A stretch of DNA of 64,000 nucleotides from Leptonema illini DSM 21528 (GCF_000243335.1 NZ_JH597773.1:765989-829988), one strand, 5' to 3'. Shown: positions 35,033-42,295, numbered from the stretch's first letter. Numbers and translations are program-made. The notes: generated by a model from the sequence alone, not told the origin.

Positions 35033-35539
35033 TCACAGCCTCAACTCATACAGGCTGTAATCCAGCCCCATCACCGGTGGCGCCTCTCGCAGGTAGACAA
35101 AGCCCCTGCGCAAATACAGAGGTAGAGCTACCTCCATAGCCGTGCTTGTATGCAGATGGATACGCCCGTAGTTCTGCCGGCGGGCCGTTTCGATGCAGTG
35201 GTCGAGCAGAGCCGAGCCGATTCCCTTTCCATGAAAGGCCGGATCAACGACAAGCATTCGGATAACGGCACAATCCGCATCAAAGAAGTCAGGACGCGGC
35301 CCGCCCGGAGGCGTCAGCGCAACGGAGCCGGCGACAGTACCATTATAGAGAGCCACAAACATCGGCATCTCAGCGGCAAGCCGGCTTGTCGTAGCGATAC
35401 GATCGCGCATGGCCGACCAGTCAGTATAGCGATGGGAGAGAAGACCGAAGGCAGCAACGGATATCTCGTTCACGCGGGCTGCGTCGGCGAGCTGGAAGTC
35501 GCGGATCTGAATGGGGCTGGCTGTCATGGTTTGTAGCAC
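35033..35539 (-). CDS. GNAT family N-acetyltransferase
   Basis: 168 residues, single GNAT domain. The acetyl-CoA site is LVVDPAFHGKGIGSALLDHC (Q/R-x-x-G-x-G/A type), with IRDFQLADAARVNEI at the start and a late strand IHLHTSTAMEVALPLYLRRGF. It acetylates an amine of an unknown substrate. The frame opens with GTG at 35539; an ATG four codons in (35527) is equally likely. A TTGACA box 17 bases before a weak -10 places transcription close to that ATG, so a leaderless mRNA is possible. Confidence 0.85.
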   Translation of the reverse strand: MLQTMTASPIQIRDFQLADAARVNEISVAAFGLLSHRYTDWSAMRDRIATTSRLAAEMPMFVALYNGTVAGSVALTPPGGPRPDFFDADCAVIRMLVVDPAFHGKGIGSALLDHCIETARRQNYGRIHLHTSTAMEVALPLYLRRGFVYLREAPPVMGLDYSLYELRL

Positions 35540-35585
35540 GAGTTTTGAGGGAGCATGTCAAGTTATTTCACAAAAGGAATGCGCT

Positions 35586-35729
35586 TCATCCCTTCGGCTT
35601 CATAGCGGCATAGATCTTTCTCTGCTGCGCAGTTACCTGAATTGGAGCAGGATTCATAGCAGCCTTTATAAATTTATATGCTTCAGGGCCTGTAAGCACT
35701 GGGATCTTTTCAAGCTCAATAGCGGGCAT
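35586..35729 (-). CDS. 47-residue ORF with ribosome site
   Basis: A short ORF with GTGGAG nine bases before the ATG. The product starts MPAIELEKIPVLTGPEAYKF and ends QQRKIYAAMKPKG; it is small, basic and helical, like many antitoxin or accessory peptides. It lies between the HigA relic and the GNAT gene on the same strand. No family is recognised. Confidence 0.4.
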   Translation of the reverse strand: MPAIELEKIPVLTGPEAYKFIKAAMNPAPIQVTAQQRKIYAAMKPKG

Positions 35730-35824
35730 GTGAGTCTCTCCACAAAATCACCCAGCTACGCGTTCCGTTCGTCGTCAAGGCTATTAAGGTCCGCAGAGCC
35801 CTTGCCTCTATGCCGATGACTGCT

Positions 35825-35966
35825 CTACCTTCTCTCCAGATCATAGCGAGATTGCAAATTGAGCCAGAACTGAGGCGATGTTCCAGAGAATTCAGAAAAC
35901 CTCAACGCAGTCTCGGCCCCAATAGAACGCTTGCCACGAATGATCTCGCAATGAGCCGGTCTTCAT
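35825..35966 (-). pseudogene. Decayed HigA-type antitoxin gene
   Basis: The minus-strand frame ending at the TAG at 35825-35827 reads EIIRGKRSIGAETALRFSEF, then SGTSPQFWLNLQSRYDLERR, the C-terminal half of a HigA/VapI-type antitoxin. Upstream, RPAH (the normal N-terminal motif RPxHPGE) is joined directly to EIIRGK, so about 30 residues are missing, and the initiating ATG (35966, with GGAG upstream) is one base out of frame. It directly follows the XRE antitoxin gene. Confidence 0.65.
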
Positions 35967-35975
35967 ACGTTCTCC

Positions 35976-36359
35976 TTACAGGACCTTTCTCATTCTTTTT
36001 TCCAGCGAATCCGGGATTCTGATACTCAGGTTGGATTCTTCGACCCCCTGTTTCCCACGCCCGCCACTTCTCCGCTCGAAAGAAATGCAGAGGTTCAGAT
36101 CCAGTGCACGAGCATAATCGACCAAATCGCCGATTCGAATGGATCTCAGTGCGGCCATCTCGAGTTTCGAAATCCGCCCCTGAGTACACTGCATTTTATC
36201 GGCCATTTCGGCCTGAGTCAATCCGGCGGCATTTCGCAGAACGCCCAGCATCCGTCCGAGGGCTCTTTCCTCAATGGTCCTCTCAACCTCTTCCTGGAAG
36301 CCAGGATCATCGGAAAGAGAGCGGACCATCTCCCGTACCGATCTGTAACCTCTTTTCAT
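35976..36359 (-). CDS. XRE-family antitoxin
   Basis: 127 residues. A central helix-turn-helix (about 40-95) reads MLGVLRNAAGLTQAEMADKM, then QCTQGRISKLEM. The N-terminal helical part (RGYRSVREMVRSLSDD...VERTIEERALGRM) is the usual dimer/toxin contact region, and the tail is basic (IPDSLEKRMRKVL). Its ATG overlaps the toxin stop by four bases, giving toxin-first order as in HigBA. It is the likely binder of the palindromes upstream of the pair. Confidence 0.88.
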   Translation of the reverse strand: MKRGYRSVREMVRSLSDDPGFQEEVERTIEERALGRMLGVLRNAAGLTQAEMADKMQCTQGRISKLEMAALRSIRIGDLVDYARALDLNLCISFERRSGGRGKQGVEESNLSIRIPDSLEKRMRKVL

Positions 36360-36715
36360 GTCGTATCTCTCCTTCTAAGACTGCCAACGAATTCCTTGCA
36401 GAATTGAATGTCTGACGGCTGGGAGTTCTTATCGCCGATTGTAATCAGGTGCAGAACACAATCCGTTTCTGCTGCAAAGACATAGAGGCGTGTCTCCTTC
36501 TTGCGACCTTTGCTCCCAGTCTGATCGACGGCCAGTACTCCCATTGGCTCCCGATGCAGAAATCCAGCCTGAATCAAAGCAGGCCTTGCTCCGGAATCGA
36601 GCGCAGCCCGCAGATCCTCCAGATTGGCAAGTATGGCCAGAAGTTCTTCACGATGCTTCTTTTCATATTCCCGAAATCTGCGAATGTATTTGCCCGATGG
36701 CATCAACTCCCACAT
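36356..36715 (-). CDS. RelE/HigB-like toxin
   Basis: 119 residues with an order of basic helices then strands typical of the RelE/ParE superfamily: YIRRFREYEKKHREELLAIL, then a strand pair (GVLAVDQTGSKGRKKETRLYVFA) and a C-terminal helix with basic residues (QFCKEFVGSLRRRD). Such toxins cleave mRNA on ribosomes. The pairing with an XRE antitoxin in overlapping frames supports the call more than any single motif. The start follows AAGGGG at ten bases. Confidence 0.75.
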   Translation of the reverse strand: MWELMPSGKYIRRFREYEKKHREELLAILANLEDLRAALDSGARPALIQAGFLHREPMGVLAVDQTGSKGRKKETRLYVFAAETDCVLHLITIGDKNSQPSDIQFCKEFVGSLRRRDTT

Positions 36716-36756
36716 GCGGAATATTCCCCTTTGGAATATTCCGCAATGGAATTTTC
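36716..36756. promoter_or_regulatory. Repeated palindromic operators of the toxin/XRE operon
   Basis: The 10-bp palindrome GGAATATTCC occurs at 36718-36727 and 36733-36742; with flanks they form a perfect 12-bp inverted repeat (GCGGAATATTCC at 36716-36727, GGAATATTCCGC at 36733-36744). A third, degenerate copy, GGAATTTTC, starts at 36748. All lie directly before the toxin start, the expected place for autorepression by the XRE antitoxin. Confidence 0.7.
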
Positions 36757-36861
36757 ATTGCCCGTAGAAAAATCCCGTTGCTGCACCTACTGGTTCGTCT
36801 TCCGGCCTTTTGATTATAGAAAAAAGTCTTCCTTATGAATTTTTTGATCGAGCAGGCTGGA

Positions 36862-36954
36862 ATGAAATCCTGTGCCACCAATACCGTTCCCACCGCACCC
36901 ACCCGAACCGGGCCTGGCGCTCCACCCAACAACAAAGCGCCACCCGCACAGTGA
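36862..36954 (+). CDS. Possible 30-residue Thr/Pro-rich leader ORF
   Basis: ATG at 36862 (AGGCTGGA just upstream) to TGA at 36952. The product begins MKSCATNTVPTAPTRTGPGA and ends PPNNKAPPAQ, with five Thr and seven Pro in 30 residues. It lies wholly within the large inverted-repeat structure before the coiled-coil gene, its stop ending just before the right arm. It may be a leader peptide or chance. Confidence 0.25.
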   Translation: MKSCATNTVPTAPTRTGPGAPPNNKAPPAQ

Positions 36955-36990
36955 GGGATGAGGTGCGGTGGGAACTTTCTTTTTTTCTTT
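36886..36990 (+). ncRNA. Structured leader or small RNA with long closing stem and U tract
   Basis: GTTCCCACCGCACC (36886-36899) pairs exactly with GGTGCGGTGGGAAC (36962-36975). Inside, TGGCGCT (36915-36921) pairs with AGCGCCA (36936-36942). The right arm is followed by TTTCTTTTTTTCTTT, like an intrinsic terminator on the plus strand. It sits 36-140 bases before the coiled-coil gene that leads into rplM-rpsI, so it may be an attenuator, a small RNA or a terminator of an unseen transcript. The rest of 36757-37025 shows nothing else. Confidence 0.4.
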
Positions 36991-37025
36991 GACATCACCG
37001 TTTTCCGGCCGACCCTCAGAACAGG

Positions 37026-37634
37026 ATGAGCGAGCAGAACAGAGCAGAACAGAACGCCGATCAAACGGCGGGGGCGAAGCTTCAGCTTCTGCTCCAGCAA
37101 TTGAAGCTTCTCGAGAACGAGAAGAAAAAGCTGTATACGGAGTTCGAGAAGCGCAAGCGCCAGCGTGAGGCGCATCAGCGTGCGCTTGAGGCGGAGCGTG
37201 GTCGCACCGAGAAGCGTCTCGGACGGCTGGAGCGCATCCTCGATGCGCTGAATAAGGCAGTCGAGCGCATCAAACGTATCGTACAGCGCCTGAAGCTGAT
37301 TCAGCAGCAGCAGGAGCATCTGGCCGACGAGATCCTGCGCCGTCTTGAGGGCATCCCCCGCCCCGATGAACGCCGCACGTCCGTGCCACGCAACCGCGCC
37401 CCGGTAATCGAGAAGCGTCCGAGCCGCTATCCGGCGCTGCCAGGCCTGCGTCCGACGGGTACGGTCGCCGAGGCAGAGCCCGAGACTCCGGTAGAAGCGG
37501 AGGTTGCCGATCTGTCGCCCGATGAGGCGCGCGAGGCTCGAGAGGCGCTGCTCGGTATTTTACAGGAAATCCAGTCCTTCCGGCAGAAACGGGAAGAAAT
37601 CGAAAAGGAAGTTGACCGTCTCAGAACTCTCTGA
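37026..37634 (+). CDS. Coiled-coil protein upstream of rplM-rpsI
   Basis: 202 residues, very rich in Glu, Arg, Gln and Leu. Two long coiled-coil stretches (about 18-105 and 165-202: LLLQQLKLLENEKKKLYTEF; IQSFRQKREEIEKEVDRLR) flank a Pro/Arg-rich linker (about 110-150). There is no signal peptide or membrane helix. It lies 34 bases before rplM in the same direction, so it is likely in the ribosomal protein operon. No family is recognised. Confidence 0.7.
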   Translation: MSEQNRAEQNADQTAGAKLQLLLQQLKLLENEKKKLYTEFEKRKRQREAHQRALEAERGRTEKRLGRLERILDALNKAVERIKRIVQRLKLIQQQQEHLADEILRRLEGIPRPDERRTSVPRNRAPVIEKRPSRYPALPGLRPTGTVAEAEPETPVEAEVADLSPDEAREAREALLGILQEIQSFRQKREEIEKEVDRLRTL

Positions 37635-37668
37635 AGTATGGCGTACATTCTTTCTTTTCGGAATTGTT

Positions 37669-38136
37669 ATGAGCACCCATCTTCTCAAGTCACAGAGAAC
37701 GCCCTATGTGCGTAACGAAGAGATCCAGCAGAACTGGATTCTCGTCGACGCCGAGAATCAAACCCTGGGCCGTCTTGCCTCTCTGATTGCCTACCGCATT
37801 CAGGGCAAGCACCGTGTAGACCAGTCTTTTCACCAGACGGTGGGTGACTTTGTCGTCGTCATCAATGCCGGGAAGATTTCCGTCACCGGCAACAAGATGG
37901 ATCAGAAGATCTATTATCATCACTCCCGCTATCCGGGCGGTCTGCGTGAAACGACGCTGGCCGACAAGATGGACCGTGATCCGGCCTTCGCCCTCGAAAC
38001 GGCGGTCAAGCGCATGCTGCCCAAAGGCCCTCGTGGCCGTAAGATGGCTCTGCAGCTGAAGATCTACGCCGGAGCGGAGCATCCGCATCAGGCACAGAAG
38101 CCGACTCCCGTCGTGCTGAACGAAAACAAGCAATAA
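37669..38136 (+). CDS. rplM: 50S ribosomal protein L13
   Basis: 155 residues. L13 family features: NWILVDAENQTLGRLASLIA, QTVGDFVVVINAGKISVTGN, KIYYHHSRYPGGLRE, and RMLPKGPRGRKMALQLKIYAG followed by HPHQAQKP. The ATG at 37669 opens the conserved part; the frame is open upstream to 37504 inside the coiled-coil gene, but that extension is not L13. rpsI follows 15 bases on, the standard bacterial pairing. Confidence 0.97.
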   Translation: MSTHLLKSQRTPYVRNEEIQQNWILVDAENQTLGRLASLIAYRIQGKHRVDQSFHQTVGDFVVVINAGKISVTGNKMDQKIYYHHSRYPGGLRETTLADKMDRDPAFALETAVKRMLPKGPRGRKMALQLKIYAGAEHPHQAQKPTPVVLNENKQ

Positions 38137-38151
38137 GTCAGGTAGAATCGT

Positions 38152-38562
38152 ATGACAGAAACAACGAAAACCCGTCCGGCACGCACCATATTCGTAGGCC
38201 GTCGTAAAACATCCGTAGCTCGCGTGAAAATCGTCGATGGTAGCGGAACCGTTACTGTGAACGGAAAGACCGTCGAGCAGTATCTGCCCGTTCTGCGTAT
38301 GCGCAAGCATGCGACGCAGCCTCTTGATGTTGCCTCTCTGTCGACGAAGGTCGACGTGCTGGTGAACGTCAACGGTGGCGGCGTCGACGGACAGGCCGGC
38401 GCCATCCGCCTCGGTATTGCCCGTGCTCTGATCGCTCGTGATCCCGCTCTGCGTCCGCTTCTCAAGTCGAACGGCATGCTGCGTCGTGATCCGAGAATGG
38501 TAGAACGTAAGAAATACGGTCTGCGCAAAGCACGTCGCGGAACGCAGTTCTCGAAACGCTGA
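38152..38562 (+). CDS. rpsI: 30S ribosomal protein S9
   Basis: 136 residues. S9 features: FVGRRKTSVARVKIVDGSGT near the start, GGGVDGQAGAIRLGIARALI, RRDPRMVERKKYGLRKAR, and the conserved tail RRGTQFSKR, which reaches the P-site tRNA. The N-terminus has a short extra segment (MTETTKTRPARTI). A strong terminator follows within 35 bases. Confidence 0.97.
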   Translation: MTETTKTRPARTIFVGRRKTSVARVKIVDGSGTVTVNGKTVEQYLPVLRMRKHATQPLDVASLSTKVDVLVNVNGGGVDGQAGAIRLGIARALIARDPALRPLLKSNGMLRRDPRMVERKKYGLRKARRGTQFSKR

Positions 38563-38593
38563 TCGGCGGCCGAAACGCTCAACGATCTTGCAC

Positions 38594-38624
38594 AAAAAAA
38601 GGGCTTCCGGGCCCTTTTTTTATT
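38594..38624 (+). terminator. Intrinsic terminator after rpsI
   Basis: AAAAAAAGGGC (38594-38604), a TTCCGG loop, then GCCC followed by seven T at 38611-38621. The G/C core plus A/T extension makes it work in either direction; here it ends the rplM-rpsI operon. Confidence 0.85.
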
Positions 38625-38719
38625 TTCGGGCCCTGCTCCCGATCGGAGTCGTAAGGCTGCGGAAGATGCAGGCCGAGTTTTGTTTTTGCTCCTGTGCTTA
38701 TTCTTATCAGGGGCTTTTT

Positions 38720-38734
38720 TGAGACTGTATCTCA
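38720..38734. promoter_or_regulatory. Possible operator upstream of the feo operon
   Basis: TGAGA-CTGTA-TCTCA is a 5-bp inverted repeat 45 bases before the first feo-operon gene. It does not fit a canonical Fur box, but its place suggests a regulator site for iron uptake. Confidence 0.25.
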
Positions 38735-38779
38735 TTAAGGCTTGACGAATGCGGCCATCCTGCCGTTTCTGGAGGCATC

Positions 38780-38926
38780 ATGAATCTCGATCTGCTCTTG
38801 ATCGGAGCCATCATCCTCGCAGCCCTTCTCTACCTCGGGCATCTTGGCATCAAATCCCTGCATTCTATGCAGAAAAAAGAATCCTCTGCCTGCGGCAAAT
38901 GCGGCTGCTCGGAGAAGGTCTCATGA
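38780..38926 (+). CDS. FeoB-associated Cys-rich small membrane protein
   Basis: 48 residues: one membrane helix (LLLIGAIILAALLYLGHLGI) followed by a tail with three closely spaced cysteines (SSACGKCGCSEK). This is the layout of FeoB-associated Cys-rich proteins (PF12669 type), thought to assist ferrous iron uptake. The ATG has GGAGG at the right distance. Its stop overlaps the feoA start (ATGA). It lies at the front of the operon, whereas such genes more often follow feoB. Confidence 0.75.
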   Translation: MNLDLLLIGAIILAALLYLGHLGIKSLHSMQKKESSACGKCGCSEKVS

Positions 38927-39153
38927 GCGCCCTTCACCGTCTGCTGCCCGGGCAGAGCGGTATCATCGAAGGCTATGAACTCGAAGATGAGTCCGTTCTG
39001 CGCCTCGGCGAGATGGGCCTCATTCCGGGCCAGCAGGTGAAGATTCTTAAAGTTGCTCCTCTTGGCGATCCGATCGAGATCGAAATCATGCACTACCGCC
39101 TCTGTCTGCGCAAGCGCGAGGCGGCAAAAATCCAGGTCCGCCCCCTTCCTTAA
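38923..39153 (+). CDS. feoA: FeoA-domain ferrous iron transport protein
   Basis: 76 residues, SH3-like FeoA domain: LHRLLPGQSGIIEGYELED, LRLGEMGLIPGQQVKILKVA, DPIEIEIMHYRLCLRKREAAKI. Acts in the cytoplasm on FeoB. The ATG at 38923 overlaps the stop of the Cys-rich peptide, and feoB begins five bases after its stop. The frame is open upstream to 38749, but the FeoA domain starts here. Confidence 0.93.
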   Translation: MSALHRLLPGQSGIIEGYELEDESVLRLGEMGLIPGQQVKILKVAPLGDPIEIEIMHYRLCLRKREAAKIQVRPLP

Positions 39154-39157
39154 AAAA

Positions 39158-41404
39158 ATGCAGAGCACAGAGACCCGCACCATTCATATCGCCCTTGCCG
39201 GTAACCCCAACACCGGCAAGACCACTCTCTTCAACGCCCTCTGCGGCACGCATCAGAAGACCGGGAATTATCCGGGCGTAACCGTCGAAAAAAAGACGGG
39301 CTACTTTCGCGAAGGGGGGATGCAGTTCGCCGTCGTCGATCTTCCGGGCCTCTATTCGCTGCGTCCGTCGGCGCCCGACGAACGCATCTCGGCCGACATC
39401 CTCACCGGTCGTCAGAAAGATACGGCGTTGCCCGATCTCGTTCTTGTCGTCGTCGATGCGACGAACCTTGAACGCAATCTGCATCTGCTGGCACAGTTAA
39501 CCGAGATGCAGCTTCCCGTCGCCGTCGCCCTGACGATGACCGATCTTCTTGAAGAAGAGGGCATTCTACTGAATATCGAGGCGCTGCGAAATCGACTCGG
39601 TCTTCCTCTATTCGATGTGAACGTGCGCAGCGCGCAGAGCATCGATCGGTTGCGTCGTTCGCTGGCCGATCTGGCGCAGAACGCCGCTTCTTTCAGGGCA
39701 AAGCCGTTAAGCGAAGGCTATCTTCCCGCCGCTCTTGAAGATCTGATCGCAAAGGCGAACGAGAGGCGGCCGGCCGGCGTGCGGGCGCTCTCGCGCTTCG
39801 AGCTTCTGAATCTTATCTTTTTTCCGTCTGACACCGACGCCTGGCTGCGATCCAGCAACGGGCTCATGTCTTCGCCCGACTTCCTATCCTTCGTGCAAGA
39901 AACGAGAGAACAGGCGAAGGCAGTGGGTGCGGCCGCTCCGTCTATGGTCACACAGGCGCGCTACAGAGCGGCGGCCGAGATACGCGAAGGCTGTGAGAAA
40001 CGCTCGGCGGTGAAACGTCTCAGCCGCACCGATCGCATCGATCGAATACTCACGCATAAGTTCTTCGGCCTTGCCGCCTTTATCGGCGTGATGGCCGTCG
40101 TCTTTCAATCGATTTATACGGGCGCCGCTCCGCTGATGGATCTGATCGACGGCGCATTCGGATCTCTCGGCGACGCGGTCGGTTCGATCGGATGGTTAAC
40201 TCCGCTTATGAAGTCGTTCCTGGTGGACGGCATCATCGCCGGCGTCGGTTCGGTGATCATATTTGTGCCGCAGATCGCCATCCTCTTCGCTCTGATCGCC
40301 TTTCTTGAGGATTCGGGTTATCTTGCCCGTGCCTCTTTCCTGATGGACCGCCTTCTCGGATGGACGGGCCTGAACGGACGCTCCTTTATTCCGCTTCTTT
40401 CAAGCTTTGCCTGCGCCATTCCCGGTATCATGGCGGCGCGCGTCATCGCCGACGAGAAGGCGCGCAAGGCGACGATCCTTGTGGCGCCTCTGATGTCGTG
40501 TTCGGCGCGACTGCCCGTCTACATCCTCTTTATCGGGGCCTTTATCGAGCCCGTTTACGGAACGATCGCCGCCGTAACCGCTCTCTTTGCGATGCATCTG
40601 CTCGGCATCGCCGTCGCCCTGCCCGGCGCCTTTATCCTGAATCGCGGCATTCTGCGCACGCCACAGATGCCTTTTATTATGGAGATGCCCGCCTACCGCC
40701 TGCCCGTTCTGCGTAACGTTTTCTTTCGCGTGAAAGAGGCCGTGTGGAATTTCACAAAGCGAGCCGGAACGATTATCTTCGCCTTCTCGGTCGTCATCTG
40801 GGCGCTTTCGTACTTTCCCCGTAACGAGAAGGCAGCCGATGCCTATGTGGAGCCGCTGGCGCTGCAACTCCAGGCCCTGAATACGGCCGCACACGTCGAT
40901 GATCCGCAGAAGGCCGTTCAGCTTGAGATCGATAAAGAGATGCTCATCACGCAGATGGCTAACGATCGAGCGGCCTTTTATTTAGAGAACAGTTATCTCG
41001 GACGTATGGGCCGCGCCATTCAGCCCTTCTTCGCTCCTCTTGGCTTCGACTGGAGGCTGTCGGTGGGAATCGTAAGCGCCTTTCCGGCACGCGAGGTCAT
41101 CATCGCCACGCTGGGCATCATCAACAACGTCGGCGCCGACGCCGACGAGGAATCCGACGATCTGCGCTCGTCGCTGCTTAACAGCACCGACGAAAGCGGA
41201 GCGGCTCTTTATACGCCGCTGACGGCGATCACGCTGATGGTCTTCTTCGCCCTCTGCGCCCAGTGCATGAGCACGCTTGCCATTATTCAGAAGGAGCTCG
41301 GCCACTGGATCTACCCGGTCGGAGTCTTCGTTTACATGACGGGCCTGGCCTATGCACTGGCGTATGCGGTGCACGAGATCGGCCTCTGGCTGATCGGCAC
41401 CTGA
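39158..41404 (+). CDS. feoB: FeoB ferrous iron transporter
   Basis: 748 residues. The N-terminal G domain (about 8-180) has the P-loop GNPNTGKTTLF, switch region TGNYPGVTVEKKTG and DLPGLYSL. The G4 motif reads LTMTDLLE where NxxD is usual, which may alter guanine specificity. A helical GDI-like region and two gate repeats follow, with about eight membrane helices, including EDSGYLARASFLMDR and GLNGRSFIPLLSSFACAIPG. The ATG at 39158 is five bases after feoA; the frame open from 39053 lies within feoA. Imports Fe2+ across the inner membrane. Confidence 0.95.
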   Translation: MQSTETRTIHIALAGNPNTGKTTLFNALCGTHQKTGNYPGVTVEKKTGYFREGGMQFAVVDLPGLYSLRPSAPDERISADILTGRQKDTALPDLVLVVVDATNLERNLHLLAQLTEMQLPVAVALTMTDLLEEEGILLNIEALRNRLGLPLFDVNVRSAQSIDRLRRSLADLAQNAASFRAKPLSEGYLPAALEDLIAKANERRPAGVRALSRFELLNLIFFPSDTDAWLRSSNGLMSSPDFLSFVQETREQAKAVGAAAPSMVTQARYRAAAEIREGCEKRSAVKRLSRTDRIDRILTHKFFGLAAFIGVMAVVFQSIYTGAAPLMDLIDGAFGSLGDAVGSIGWLTPLMKSFLVDGIIAGVGSVIIFVPQIAILFALIAFLEDSGYLARASFLMDRLLGWTGLNGRSFIPLLSSFACAIPGIMAARVIADEKARKATILVAPLMSCSARLPVYILFIGAFIEPVYGTIAAVTALFAMHLLGIAVALPGAFILNRGILRTPQMPFIMEMPAYRLPVLRNVFFRVKEAVWNFTKRAGTIIFAFSVVIWALSYFPRNEKAADAYVEPLALQLQALNTAAHVDDPQKAVQLEIDKEMLITQMANDRAAFYLENSYLGRMGRAIQPFFAPLGFDWRLSVGIVSAFPAREVIIATLGIINNVGADADEESDDLRSSLLNSTDESGAALYTPLTAITLMVFFALCAQCMSTLAIIQKELGHWIYPVGVFVYMTGLAYALAYAVHEIGLWLIGT

Positions 41405-41421
41405 CCGGTCCGGAGTTCTGT

Positions 41422-42195
41422 ATGCAACTTGCCTTTCGTCGCTTTGAGGGCCCCGGCGCTCCTCTGATTATTCTGCATGGCCTTTTCGGTTCGAGCAAGA
41501 ACTGGGCGACGCATGCAAAAGAGCTGAGCGCCTTTTATGATGTTTATACGGTCGATCACCGCAATCATGGCGACTCTCCCTGGAGCGACGAACATACGAT
41601 GAAGGCGATGGTCGCCGATATCGTCGCCTTTCAAAACGAACAGATCAGGCGACCGGCCCTCTATCTCGGCCATTCGATGGGTGGCCTTGTGGCCATGGGA
41701 GCGGCCCTTCTGCATCCCGATCTTGTGAAGGCGCTCATCGTCGCCGACATCGCTCCGCGGGCCTACGAGCCGCATCATCAGCGTGAGTTTGCCGCTCTGC
41801 GAATCGACGTCTCTCAGATGGCGACGCGACAGGACGTCGATCGGGCCATGGCGGCGGTGCATCCCGAAGCGAGTGTGCGTCAGTTCTTACAGATGAATCT
41901 CGAACGTGAAGGCGACGGATTCCGCTGGAAGGTGAACGTCGATGCGCTTGAGAAGGCCGAGTATCTTGCGGAGTTTGATACCGTCTTCACGGCCCTCGAT
42001 CAGACATACGGCGGCCCGGCTCTCTTTCTTGGCGGGCGCTCCTCTACTTACATAAGAGAACAGGATCATGCTCGCATTAAGGAGCTTTTTCCACACGCAG
42101 AGATTCGCGTTATCGACGGCGACCACTGGCTGCATTATTCGAACTATGCAGGGTTTATGCGCGAGGTAAGCGGCTTCTTGAAGCGGATTGCGTAA
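41422..42195 (+). CDS. Alpha/beta hydrolase (YbfF-like esterase)
   Basis: 257 residues. Oxyanion motif HGLFGSSKNWAT, then the DHRNHGDSPW strand-turn, nucleophile elbow GHSMGG, and a C-terminal histidine in VIDGDHWLHYSN. These match the YbfF/abhydrolase-11 group that cleaves small acyl esters or thioesters. The ATG at 41422 has CCGGAG upstream and begins 18 bases after feoB, so it may be in the feo transcript; a link to iron is not evident. Confidence 0.9.
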   Translation: MQLAFRRFEGPGAPLIILHGLFGSSKNWATHAKELSAFYDVYTVDHRNHGDSPWSDEHTMKAMVADIVAFQNEQIRRPALYLGHSMGGLVAMGAALLHPDLVKALIVADIAPRAYEPHHQREFAALRIDVSQMATRQDVDRAMAAVHPEASVRQFLQMNLEREGDGFRWKVNVDALEKAEYLAEFDTVFTALDQTYGGPALFLGGRSSTYIREQDHARIKELFPHAEIRVIDGDHWLHYSNYAGFMREVSGFLKRIA

Positions 42196-42295
42196 AGGGC
42201 CCGCTGGAAAAGTGCGAAGGCAGTATAGCGAATTGCTTGACAGAGCTGTAGTAGAAATCATGAACTTACCTTAGCCTGAGCTATCATTGCTACCC

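Noticed and set aside
35902-36189. 95-residue minus-strand frame within the XRE gene
   Set aside because: It overlaps the clear helix-turn-helix frame and its product has no family features.
36663-37319. 218-residue minus-strand frame across the structured leader and the coiled-coil gene
   Set aside because: It is antisense to a strong coiled-coil gene and to the inverted repeats; the Leu-rich product mirrors the heptads of the real gene.
37690-38735. Minus-strand frames of 301 and 215 residues over rplM-rpsI
   Set aside because: They are antisense to two unmistakable ribosomal protein genes.
42196-42295. TTGACA at 42237-42242 as a promoter for the ATPase cassette
   Set aside because: The box is a perfect -35 match, but no acceptable -10 element follows at 16-18 bases, so I did not list it as a feature.
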